Shown here: in pieces, positions 36,098 to 45,260 of the stretch
Layout of the letters: each line of letters starts with the position of its first letter
Numbering within the stretch: position 1 is the first letter of the stretch
Assembly (NCBI GenBank): GCA_024803745.1
Contig: JANJXV010000004.1
Coordinates: 41,907,358-41,971,357 of the forward strand
Direction: 5' to 3'
DNA: 64,000 nt
Source: Megascapheus bottae
Lineage: Eukaryota; Chordata; Mammalia; Rodentia; Geomyidae
Position numbers and translations under genes: made by a program
Notes under the pieces: generated by a model
The model's database searches: none
What the model was told of the DNA's origin: nothing
What the model saw: the letters and a program-made list of their open reading frames with translations, nothing else

Positions 36098-36195
36098 CTC
36101 TTTTTTTTAGTCAGGGTTTCACTATGTTACCTACACTGTCTTCAAACTCTTGATCTTCTTGCCTCAGCCTCTCAAACAGGGATTGTAGGTGAGAT
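36098..36195 (-). mobile_element. B1-like fragment
   Basis: Complement of AGTCAGGGTTTCACTATGTT and TTGCCTCAGCCTCTCAAAC. Confidence 0.6.
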
Positions 36196-36395
36196 AAATA
36201 ACTTTAAACAGTATTCCCTATCATAAGCTATAATATTAAAAAAATCTTCAGAGTTAATTGCAATAGAAACTACATTACATTATGAAACACATTTTGCCCA
36301 ATTTCAAGGAAAGCTCGTCAAAGATATCAATTTAACTTTCAACAGTAAGTAAAAACAACTGAAAACATTTTAACATGATTTCATTTGGGTAAAAA

Positions 36396-36475
36396 CCAGT
36401 AGCCTTGAGTTGAAGAACTCAGGAACAGTGCCCAGACCCAGAGTTCAAGCCCCACGACCTCCTCCCAACCCCCCA
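36396..36475 (+). mobile_element. Geo-unit fragment
   Basis: CCTTGAGTTGAAGAACTCAGG, then CAGAGTTCAAGCCCCACGAC. Confidence 0.75.
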
Positions 36476-36742
36476 AAATTAATCACAATACCAAAAAACA
36501 TTGTACTTCATATATATGTAATTTGAGGAAACAAAAAATAAACACAAATGTTTCATTTCTGCCTGGAAGTAATGAAGATTGCAAAGACTTCTTTTTCAAT
36601 CACTGTGAATTTGTATGAAAACTAAGAATTCAGACGCAAGTTTGAAGTTACAACTTGTAAGTGCTTTGTAACCTACCTACTTACTTAAAAACCACTGAGA
36701 TATTCTGCTTGTGAGGGATTTAAGAAGAAAAAAAAATGGAAC

Positions 36743-36960
36743 AGCTGGGTGCAATGGTTCATGCCTGCAATCCTAGCTACTCAGGAGGCTGAGATCTGAG
36801 GATGGTGGTTGAAAGACAGCCCTGGCACTGAAGAACATGAGACTCTTATCTCCAGCTAACCACTAGAAAATGGGCACTGGGGCTGTGGCTCAAGAGGTAG
36901 GGCCTTGAGCTGAAGAGCCCTGGGACAACGCCCAGGCCCAGGACACTGACAAAAAAGAGA
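36743..36960 (+). mobile_element. B1-Geo SINE
   Basis: AGCTGGGTGCAATGGTTCAT, linker ATCTCCAGCTAACCACTAG; the Geo unit has internal deletions. Confidence 0.9.
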
Positions 36961-37328
36961 AAAAGGAACAGAAAAATGAAACACTAAAAATTAGGGTTTA
37001 TGTGGAAAAATGGAAAGGAAAATATATTGTATGCCTATATGAACATGTCAAATTGTATCTCCTTTTACAACTAATTGATGATAATAAAATATTAAAAGTA
37101 TTTAAAAATAAATTCTCAGCTATTTTTAAGTGTATACACCAAAAAACGAATCCTAATATACATAATGGAGCTTAATGACTAAGAGGAGTCAAAGTCAACA
37201 TTTATAACAAATGTACTATGCTGGTAAAAGATGTTGATAGTAAGAGATGTTAGGTATGTGCATAAGAGAGGTACATGGCAAAATCTCCACACCTTAAACT
37301 GTGTGTGGGAGACAAAAATCTTGAAAGA

Positions 37329-37412
37329 CTGAAAGGTTTTGCTTTGCGATGTAGCTACATAGTAAACCTTTTGCTTAGAATGGGCAAGCAAGACTTTAGG
37401 TTCAATACCCAG
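37329..37412 (+). mobile_element. ID SINE monomer, old
   Basis: TGCGATGTAGCTACATAGTA and AGGTTCAATACCCAGCAAC. Confidence 0.6.
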
Positions 37413-37423
37413 CAACAACCACG

Positions 37424-37487
37424 ATCATCAGATCTCAGTCTCCTAAGTAGCTAGGATTATAGGCGTGAGCAAAAGGTGCCTGGCTTA
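37424..37487 (-). mobile_element. B1-like left-half fragment
   Basis: Complement of CAGATCTCAGTCTCCTAAGT and GGATTATAGGCGTGAGC. Confidence 0.75.
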
Positions 37488-37571
37488 AAATCATGAATTT
37501 CATTCTATAGAATTCTGAAATTAAGATGCTCCTACCATGATATCTGCCAAAATTATTTTTACAAATTCTAT

Positions 37572-37655
37572 TTGGGGCTAGAGATGTAGCTCTGTGATAA
37601 ACAGTTCACCTAACATGCCTGAGGCTCAGTTTGATTCTGGCACCAAAAAAAAAAG
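37572..37655 (+). mobile_element. ID SINE monomer
   Basis: GGGGCTAGAGATGTAGCTCT, B box GTTTGATTCTGGCACC, A tail. Confidence 0.75.
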
Positions 37656-37694
37656 TTTGAAAATAAAAACATTTTTGTAAGATGTTTTTTGTTT

Positions 37695-37775
37695 GTTTGT
37701 TTTGGTCAGTCATGGGGCTTGAACTCTGGACCTGGACACTGTCCCTGAGCTCTTCAGCCAGTACCCAGCTCTCAT
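37695..37775 (-). mobile_element. Geo-unit fragment
   Basis: GTTT run, then GGTCAGTCATGGGGCTTGAA and GTCCCTGAGCTCTTCAGCC. Confidence 0.8.
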
Positions 37776-37938
37776 AAGATTTTTCTAAGCCACATAAAAG
37801 GAACACAAAACATACAGAATCTATGTAATATAGGTATTTTTATTATCCATAAAAGGTAAGAGCTGTGAATCAGAAATAAAGAGCATAAGAAGAAAACACC
37901 AATACTTGAAAAGTGATGATTTCAAAACCAAATGAAAG

Positions 37939-38145
37939 GCCGGGAGTTTGGCCTAGTGGTTAAAGTGCTTGCCTAGCATGCATGAAGACCCGGGTTCAAT
38001 TCCTTGGTACCACATACATAGAAAAAAGCCGGAAGTGGTGCTGAGGCTCAAGGGGTAGAGCTATAGCCTTGAGAAAGTCCAAGGACAGTGCTCAGACCCT
38101 GAGCTCAAGCCCAGGACTGGCAAAAAAAAAAAAAAAAAAAAAAAC
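37939..38145 (+). mobile_element. IDL-Geo SINE, young type
   Basis: Near-consensus; long A tail. Weak duplication CAAATGAAAG / CAAATGCAAG. Confidence 0.94.
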
Positions 38146-38573
38146 AAATGCAAGGGAGGTGTAGGTGGCTCACACCTGTCACCCCAGGAGGCTGAGATCC
38201 CAGTCAAGGCAGGAAAGCTCTTACCTCCAACTAATCATCAAAATGACCCAGAAGTAGGGGCCAGGAGTTTTGCCTAGTGGTAGAGTGCTTGCCTAGCATG
38301 CACAAAGGCCTGGGTTCAATTCCTTGGAACCAGAAATGGTGCCATGGGCTCAAGTGGTAGAGCTCTAGCCTTGAGAAAGCCCAAGGACTGCACTCAGGTG
38401 CTGAGTTTAAGCCCAAGACTGGCAAAAAATAAGATAAATAAAAATCAATGTTAATAAGTTCTTTGATAATTTTTTTTAAAAAAAGGACCCAGAAGTAGAG
38501 CTGTGGTTAAAGTGATAGAGTGCTAGTTCTGAGCAAAAAAGCTCAAAAAGAGCACCTAGGCCCTGAGTTCAAG
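38146..38573 (+). mobile_element. B1-Geo SINE split by a chimeric insertion
   Basis: The left half (TAGGTGGCTCACACCTGTCA) reaches 38257. The right half resumes at 38486 with GACCCAGAAGTAGAGCTGTG and ends GGCCCTGAGTTCAAG. Confidence 0.9.
38258..38485 (+). mobile_element. IDL-Geo joined to L1 3' tail (one insertion)
   Basis: An IDL-Geo (38258-38427) is followed by AAAATCAATGTTAATAAGTT and TCTTTGATAATTTT, the terminal L1 3' UTR seen at 10.9 and 12.9 kb. The whole is flanked by a perfect 13-bp duplication GACCCAGAAGTAG at 38245-38257 and 38486-38498. Confidence 0.8.
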
Positions 38574-38797
38574 AACAAACAAAACAAACTTCAAATATAA
38601 TAGATGTTTTACCTACTGTCTTATAAGCATATAATCACAGTTATTTTGGATTTTTTCCTCTAGAAAAAATTTGTACAACTTATGAAATAAAAACAAATAA
38701 AACAAACCTCAAATGTAATAAATGTTTTATAAGCATTTAATCACAGTCATTTCCAATTTTTTTCCTCTGGAAAAAAACTGTACAACTTATGAGATAA
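38574..38797 (+). repeat. Diverged tandem duplication, unit about 110 bp
   Basis: Unit 1 38574-38690 and unit 2 38691-38797 share AACAAACTTCAAATATAATA-like starts, TTATAAGCAT and GTACAACTTATGA. Confidence 0.85.
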
Positions 38798-39337
38798 AAA
38801 TTCTTTATATCATATATGAAAGGAATAAATTCCAAAAAATACATAAGCCCCAGGTGTAAAGAAAATGTTGTGCAAATAAACTAATAAGAGGTCATTAAGA
38901 AAAGTGAATGCTATGCTTTTCCAGAAGAAAATAAAATTTGCAGGTGATATGTATTTTGAATATATCAAGATCTATATAAAAACAATTCTTACATGATCAA
39001 TACTAACAGACAGGTTATTAAGTAACACTGCCTTTTTCAGAAAAAAAAACTAATATTTAATTAGCATGCAATTCCTTTAAGATATCATCAAATGTTTAAG
39101 TTCTATTAAACACTTATAGTCCAAAAACTCCTGCCAGTAACTATATCCAGGTAACTTAGACATGTTAGCCTATCATCTAATCATAAACTTTTTTTAACTT
39201 ATTAACATAAAGAAATAAGTAATTATTAATTATTTGCACTTATAAAGCAACTGCATTCTAATTGATGAAATTGCCTTAGTAAGAATCTTTGAAATCTGCA
39301 GAAACCATTCATGATGCAACTGAGACAAATCTCTGAG

Positions 39338-39556
39338 GTTTTTTTTGTTTGTTTGTTTGTTTGTTTGTTTTGCCAGTCCTGGGCTTGAACTCAGGGACTG
39401 AGGACTGTCCTTGGATTTTTCTCAAGGCTAGAACTCTACCACTTGAGCCGCAGCACCACTTCTGGCTTTTTTTCTAAGTATGAGGTACCAAGGAATTGAG
39501 CCCGGGTCTTCATGCATGCTAGGCAAGCACTCTACCACTAGGCCAAACTCTTGGCC
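39338..39556 (-). mobile_element. IDL-Geo SINE with (GTTT)n tail
   Basis: A tail remodelled to GTTT repeats, then TTGCCAGTCCTGGGCTTGAA; ends CTAGGCCAAACTCTTGGCC. Flanks AAATCTCTGAG (39327-39337) / AAATCTTTGAG (39557-39567). Confidence 0.93.
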
Positions 39557-39864
39557 AAATCTTTGAGTTTTGAAATGAATTATTAGGACATTTTGAAAAG
39601 TTTACAACCTGAGTCACCACCAAAAATTTCAAATTTCAATAAAATATCTTAAGAACAACCACCAAAACAGTGAAGCATAACAAAATGTACAATCACATTA
39701 TTTATATATTTTCGTCAGTTTTTAAAAAATGAAATGTTCATCATTGAACTCTAAAATTTTAGTTTCACAATTATTAACATGGGTCAAAGATATCTTTGAA
39801 ATGAGAAAATTTAAATTGCAAATTAGAAAAGATAGACTGTCCTCTTCTTTTCTTTTCTTCTTAT

Positions 39865-40108
39865 TTTTTTTTTTTGCCAGTCCTTGATCTTGAACTCAGG
39901 ACCCAGGTACTATCCCTTACCTTCTTTTGCTCAAGGCTAGAGTTCTACCACTGAGCCACAGCACCATTTCTGGCTTTTCCTAAGTAGTTTATTGGAGGTA
40001 AGAGTTTCATGAACCTTCCTGCCAAAGCTGGATTTGAATCACAATCCTCAGATCTCAGCTGCATAAATACCAACCATTACAGGTATGTAAACCACTGGCA
40101 CCCAGCAA
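39865..40108 (-). mobile_element. B1-Geo SINE
   Basis: T tract, GCCAGTCCTTGATCTTGAAC, CTACCACTGAGCCACAGCAC, linker TATTGGAGGTAAGAGTTTC, B1-like end CATTACAGGTATGTAAACC. Confidence 0.9.
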
Positions 40109-40115
40109 TCCTTTT

Positions 40116-40650
40116 TTTTTTTTTAAGATTCCTTTTTTTTAAATCTTTATTGAAAAGGAATTTGTAAGACCAGAATATGTTCATATTATTCTTAACATGG
40201 GATGTCAACAATCCAATTGTTTAATATGGACTGTCCTTTTAAACCACCAGTGCCGCACATTATCTATCAACAGCAGAATCTCACTGCATTTACCAAAATG
40301 TCTAAACATAGGGACAGTGCAACACTTCCATACATCTTTCAGCTTCAGGATTTAGACATCACAAGGACTACAGGATATGTTAATGCCAACAATTTTCAAA
40401 TAGCATTAGATAATAAATCTAGGTTTCTATCAAAACACACGCACACGCACTCTCACACACACTCACTCACACACACACACACACACACACACCTTATTTC
40501 ACAAAAAGTGAACTGTTTAGACGAAGCTTTTGGGGAATCAATAATCCTAAGTACCTTCACAGGAAGTTCAAATACTATCTTACAGAAGCTAAATAATTTT
40601 TTATTTCCCCAAATATGTAATATTTAAAATGTGTTCAAATATTTAAAGAA
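40116..40650 (-). other. Poly(A)-ended 3' UTR-like block, origin unknown
   Basis: On the minus strand the sequence runs toward CAATAAAGATTTAAAAAAAGG and then a run of A next to a SINE. This looks like the 3' end of a polyadenylated message: either a retrocopied 3' UTR or an intronic poly(A) site of LIN28B on its own strand. No protein similarity is visible. The 141-codon open frame on the opposite strand is not convincing. Confidence 0.3.
40437..40492 (+). repeat. (CA)n microsatellite
   Basis: CA repeats with CT and CG interruptions. Confidence 0.95.
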
Positions 40651-42888
40651 ATTCAATACCACCTGTACTTTGGGGCATACACCAATGTATCTATCACACA
40701 ATTAAAATGATTAGCACAGACACTGGCCCAGCTGAACGTTTAAAATTTCTAATTATCTATCATGTGCATTCATGCATAATGAAACAGTACATAGATATAA
40801 TGGAAAAAATCTATATAGATAGCTTGGCATGTTTTCAAGAAAAACAAGCAAAATGACAGTATAAAAAATGACAGCTGAAATTTAAAAAAAAAGAAGAAGT
40901 CTTAAACAATTTTCCCAAAGAGCCCTGAACGACACCTAGTTCTATAAAAGATGCTCAGACAGTTTCATACAGATCATTTAGCAACATCTAACCATTCTAT
41001 TACATGTATTTGCCTGACTAAAATCAGAAGGATTTCTGTCTTCTTCAAAGTAATTTTCATGTAAATTCTTTATGCATCATTTAATATTTCCCTTTTCATA
41101 TACACATGATAAATGAAGGAGATTAATAAAAATAAAATATTTAAATGAATTTTAACAATCTAGAAACTTAGCTATATGTAAAAATTTTGTACCAATATAT
41201 TTTTGATTCAGTTGACAACAAGCAGCTTAAATTTGGATGTCTCATGATTATGTCATTAGCATCTGTTAATAAAATAATATTTGACATTTTTCTTTAAAAA
41301 CCAAATATGGAAAAACAATTATAACAAAGTGTCATCAAACAAAGAAAAGTGCTATTGTTTTCATTCATCAATAAAACAAATTTATGAGATTGTAAAGAAA
41401 AATTTAACAACCAAAAGAAGGTTCAAAGGGAGAAGCAAGAACCTGAGAGAAAATGAATTCATCAATGCTTTCAATCATCCATAGGAGATAAAAAGGCTCA
41501 TTATTTTAAAATATACTGTAGGTAGCAAAAACTTCAGTATCCTATAGGTAGAATCCTGTTTTTTTTTTTACTTAAACCCTTTTAAATTCACAGATTATGC
41601 TTTTCCTTCCACATGTGAATAGCTAGAAATGATGGCCAGGCTTGTAGAAAAGGAAAACACTGTATTTAGTAAGGTCATGAAGCTACTAGAGCACCAAAGA
41701 ACAACAGATCAAAACGGAATGGTTTCATATGTTCCTATTGTTTATATGTGTAATTTGAAGATATTTATGGGGGAAAGCTTTCAGGGAGATGCTAACATTA
41801 ACAGAAACACAAAACACAGTATAAAATAAACATACACTTTTTTTTAAGATGCTAAGTATTTCAGGTATGCATCTATGTCAGTCATCTTGCAGTGTAAGTA
41901 GCCATTCCTTTAATTCTTTTAAACTTAGATGTCAAGCCAAAATAATCTGCTCAACTCCTGATCCTTTTCCTTTTTATTAATTAATTTGGGAGTTTATATT
42001 TTTTCACTCATGATAAAACAGACTTGAAAACTATCCACCTTTTTTAACGACAAAGAGATTGATTAATGGGAATGAAAAAGATATTAATTTATCACTTTCT
42101 AGGCATAGTTTTTTTAATGAGAAGTAATGATGAAAACAGTGGTATCTAAAACATCTTTTAAAATTACAACACAATTACTCAGTCTCCAAATAGAAGACCA
42201 GCACATTTTAAACACACCACCTAGAGCCTCTTTTGGCCACACATTTTTAAGTTCAGTCTCTTAAAGAGATAGTATCCTTGGACCAATGTTCTACACTAAG
42301 CACCAAAAATGCTCTCTGGTATTTCTTCAAATCCATTCCAGACAACGATGTTCTATTTCATCTTACTGTGAAATTAAATTATTTTGATCTGAATCTACAA
42401 ATGACTACAGGGCTGGCAGGGGTAAAATAATACAAGGAGCTACTGCGATTACAGATGTCTAAAATATGAGAAACCTATACATTTCTTACAACAGCAAAAT
42501 GCTTTGCTGTATTTAAAATCCCTCAAATGACTATTGTTTCTTCATTCATGTTTTTGCTCATTCACTAGACCTGGAAAACTGAGTATGCTGTAATCAATGG
42601 TACCGGAAGCTACCAAAACACAATTTTTCTGTTCAATGAAAGAGAAGGAAATGTTAAATAGTCCAAATAGTAAAATCCGAAAGATTTCACTTTCTGTTTT
42701 GGAGAAGATACCCTGGGAGGAGCTCACATATTTTTTTTTTCCTACAAACAATATTAGCATGTGATTTTAAGGAGGATTCTATCTTTCAATATACCAAAGG
42801 GAGTATTATTGTACGTCAATTAACAAAACTACACATCGAATCTTCCACATTGAAAATGGTGAAGAGGTAGGAAAAAAGTTTGGCTTAC

Positions 42889-43076
42889 TTGGTGTACAAA
42901 TACATCGACTGGAATATCCAAGGGGAGTCCTTCTCGGTTTATCATAGAGATGAATCCAAATCCCATGCGCACATTGAACCACTTACAGTGGCCAGTTCCG
43001 TGCAAAACCTGGGATTCCTCCTCTGCCTGCTCTGGCAGTTTCCCGGGCTCTTCTCCACCACCTTTGCTTGCCCCGC
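42889..43076 (-). CDS. LIN28B: LIN28B coding exon 2, first half of cold-shock domain
   Basis: This 188-bp exon (entry phase 1, exit phase 0) encodes residues 4-66: a Gly/Lys/Glu-rich N-terminal stretch followed by the start of the cold-shock domain. Seen directly: GHCKWFNVRMGFGFISM with the RNP1-like core GFGFISM, and the RNP2-like VFVHQ at the exon end. In the family these aromatic residues stack on bases of the let-7 precursor terminal loop. The acceptor is a very long T tract broken by one C, then CATCTCAG; the donor is CAA|GTAAGC. Compared with the human protein as I remember it, substitutions occur near residues 20, 30 and 54, all outside the RNP motifs. The reading frame runs without interruption into exon 3. 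No sign of decay, so this is the functional gene and not a retrocopy. Confidence 0.97.
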
Positions 43077-43903
43077 CTGAGATGGAACAAAAAAAAAAAG
43101 AAAAAAAAAAAAAAGGTCAGCACTTCCATACTATGTTCAATGTTAGAAGGAAAATACTGCATGAGGGAAAGGGAAGAAGCTTAAAATTTTTAAAGAAAAT
43201 GGTTTGGTTTCTTCTACAATAAATAGTTACATGAAAAGGGAAGCGGAAAAGCCACAGGGCTCTATCGATCACACCAACTTCCATGTTTCTGTACATACGT
43301 GTACTGTTTTCATTTAACTCTGTTTTCTCAGCCGCATGTTACAGTCCGGCATGCTATACTTCACTTGCATGCTGCTGATTTAATACTGATCCCATTCACG
43401 AAGAGCAATTCCTAGGAAACCGCGCGGGGAGGAAAGGGAAATCAAAACCCCGAAGATGGTTAGAACTACTAGGTAAATGCACATGCCACAGCAGTGGATT
43501 TGCAATGTGCATTCCCCTCCCCCCCCACACACACGCACACACACACACAACTTTCAATTAAAGTTGGGGTCGAACGGGGGGGGGGGCAGGAGGCAGGTGT
43601 ATAAAAGTTTTCTTGGGCTCACTAACTGAAACTGCGCTTAATCACACTCATACAGTTCAAACAATAGCCCCCTGAAAGCTTTTCAAGTTGTGAATCAGGG
43701 TGGGCGGTACAAAACATTTTTGGAGATCTATAACAATAGGTTTGCAGAAAGACCCATTGGAGATGCCGGGGGTGGGGGAGTTAATGCCCTCGTATTAGGG
43801 TAAAGGGGCCGGGGGAGAGATGGGCAGGGAAGGGTGAGAAAAGGGGGTAGGGAGAGAAAAGAGGGAAGAAAATCATAGTAAAACAATAGAAAAGAAAATT
43901 AAC
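43077..43903 (-). other. LIN28B intron 1 (827 bp)
   Basis: A short intron between the start-codon exon and exon 2, with donor GTTAAT and acceptor CATCTCAG. The acceptor side holds a T-rich tract of about 25 bases on the minus strand. The intron contains a short CA-rich run (about 43524-43550) and G-runs (about 43576-43586 and 43765-43780). No SINE is present. Confidence 0.88.
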
Positions 43904-43913
43904 CTTCGGCCAT
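43904..43913 (-). CDS. LIN28B: LIN28B coding exon 1 (start codon exon)
   Basis: LIN28B is an RNA-binding protein that blocks maturation of let-7 microRNA precursors. This exon supplies only ATG GCC GAA G (Met-Ala-Glu and the first base of a Gly codon). It is followed on the minus strand by a GTTAAT donor, so it ends in phase 1, and exon 2 begins GC GGG to give MAEGGASKGGG, the LIN28B N-terminus. The sequence around the start, GCAACATGG, has G at +4 and A at -3. The 5' untranslated part continues to higher coordinates; I cannot fix the cap site. In the ATG frame the upstream sequence stays open for about 27 codons to an in-frame TAG, without another ATG, so this ATG is the natural start. The call rests on the joined exon 1-2-3 reading frame, which is unmistakable. 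Confidence 0.93.
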
Positions 43914-44117
43914 GTTGCCCCACCGGCCCTCAGCGCCAAACTCGGAGGATGCAAACTTTCCCCTTGGAACGGAGGAGTGATCTTCGGCATCAGTCTAACA
44001 TCTTGATTTTCTGCGATCACAAATTTAGCTCGCATGGTCTAATGTGCTTTCCTTCTTTTGATTTTTTTTCTCGCCCCCCCCCCTCCGCTCTCTCCAGTTT
44101 CTGGCCCCCCCTGAGCA

Positions 44118-44123
44118 CACGTG
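44118..44123. promoter_or_regulatory. Canonical E-box CACGTG
   Basis: A palindromic CACGTG followed by AC, 205 bp upstream of the LIN28B start codon. It is the preferred MYC/MAX or USF site. Function is inferred from position and from the reported MYC control of LIN28B. Confidence 0.45.
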
Positions 44124-44944
44124 ACTTTGTCAATTACATGCTTTCTTGCTACTAATTTCACCTCGGATCCTTAAGGGGCTTGGCAAGAGGCAGAGATAAC
44201 CAATCGCCATTTCATCTGCGCTGACATCGAAATAATTTATGAATGAACACGGAAAGAGAAAAAAAAAAAAGCTCCAACATGTTATCTCAAAGACAACTGG
44301 GGATGCGCCTTCGTGGGCAGCAGAACGCTGATTCTGCGCTTCTGTTTTCACACAATGGAGGGGTGCAGGGAAACCGCGGTCATAAACGTGCACACGCGTG
44401 CCCCACACACGAGTCCGTCCACAGAAGCTCGCGGGGGCGAGCCAGGCAAGCACTGCAACTCATATTCTCATTTTTTTTCCTCTTTGCCCTCGGAATTCAG
44501 CTACTCCCCAACAGTATACCTCCTTGGGATACTAATTTAAATGTAAATTCTTAAACGAAAATGCAGAATTTATTTTAAAAAAAAGTCTAGGTTTAAACGA
44601 ATTACATCTTCCTTGAACTTCGGGTATTGATAAAAACACAGCGACCAAAAAGCAAACAAACAAACAGCACGTTATTACCCACTATGGCTTGCAAAAAATT
44701 TTTTTTTCAAATTTAAAATAAACTTGTGTCAGGAAAAAAAAAATCGTTATGCCCTTTCAAGGCAATCAAATCCTTTCTAGGCTGGTCGTTTCAGAGGGTT
44801 TTAGGAATTGTACTTTCACAGGTTTCTCCGCCATCCCTTTCCGGGGGAGGAGATGTGATTAATGACTTCCTAAATAACAACCCGGTTTTCCAGCCTAACG
44901 CAGAGTGAACCTCAATCAGTGGCGATTGTTCCCCAAGAGCTGGA

Positions 44945-45105
44945 GACAGGGAGCGGGAGGGGGAGGGGAGCCGGGGCTGGGGAGGTGAAGAGGAGCTGCC
45001 CGGAGAGGAGGCAGCCGACCCAGAGGGGGGCTGGGGGTGGGGGGAGCGGGCTGGGGTCCCCGTGGGTGGAGGGGGAGGGGAGAGGAGGAGGAGGAAAAGG
45101 TAAAC
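44945..45105 (+). repeat. Homopurine / G-run tract in LIN28B promoter
   Basis: The plus strand carries many GGG and GGGG runs separated by one to seven bases, ending in GGA repeats; the minus strand is the pyrimidine complement. Such a tract can form G-quadruplex or triplex DNA. It is about 1 kb upstream of the start codon. Confidence 0.7.
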
Positions 45106-45260
45106 TTCAATATTGACCCGAACCGGGCTGGAAAAATATCACCTCGCCGCCGGTGGGAGAGGTGAGGACGCCCACGTCGAGCAGCGGAGGAAGCTCCGCC
45201 CGGCCCTTCCGCACTGACACCCTCCCCCCCGCCCCCACCACTTCCAAGGCTCACTTCCCA

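Larger units (their letters stand above)
5561..42888 (-). other. LIN28B intron 2 (about 37 kb)
   Basis: The intron between exons 2 and 3 is bounded by GTAAGC and TTTACAG on the minus strand. It is a landing ground for SINEs in both orientations, with nested insertions and LINE 3' tails listed separately. Stretches in which I see no gene or clear element include 7516-8190, 9510-9930, 11393-11998, 13167-13520, 16036-17180, 17833-18470, 19801-21010, 21207-22150, 23621-24510, 26283-27290, 31741-33820, 34843-35530, 38798-39325 and 40650-42888. Confidence 0.88.
43914..45260 (-). promoter_or_regulatory. LIN28B proximal promoter and 5' untranslated region
   Basis: This GC-enriched, SINE-free block lies immediately upstream of the LIN28B start codon. 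It holds a CACGTG E-box (44118-44123), a CCAAT box read on the plus strand (about 44203-44207), C-runs near 44076-44095 and 44104-44110, and a long plus-strand purine/G-rich tract (44945-45105). LIN28B is a known MYC target, which fits an E-box about 200 bp from the ATG. The cap site and 5' UTR boundary cannot be placed from sequence. Confidence 0.6.

Noticed and set aside
1..40108. Regularly recurring repeats as a CRISPR-like array
   Set aside because: The repeats are dispersed SINEs of about 200 bp in both orientations with target duplications; the genome is mammalian.
40202..40627. 141-codon plus-strand open frame with a His/Thr/Ser tract
   Set aside because: The His/Thr/Ser tract is a translated CA microsatellite, and the flanks resemble a minus-strand 3' UTR.
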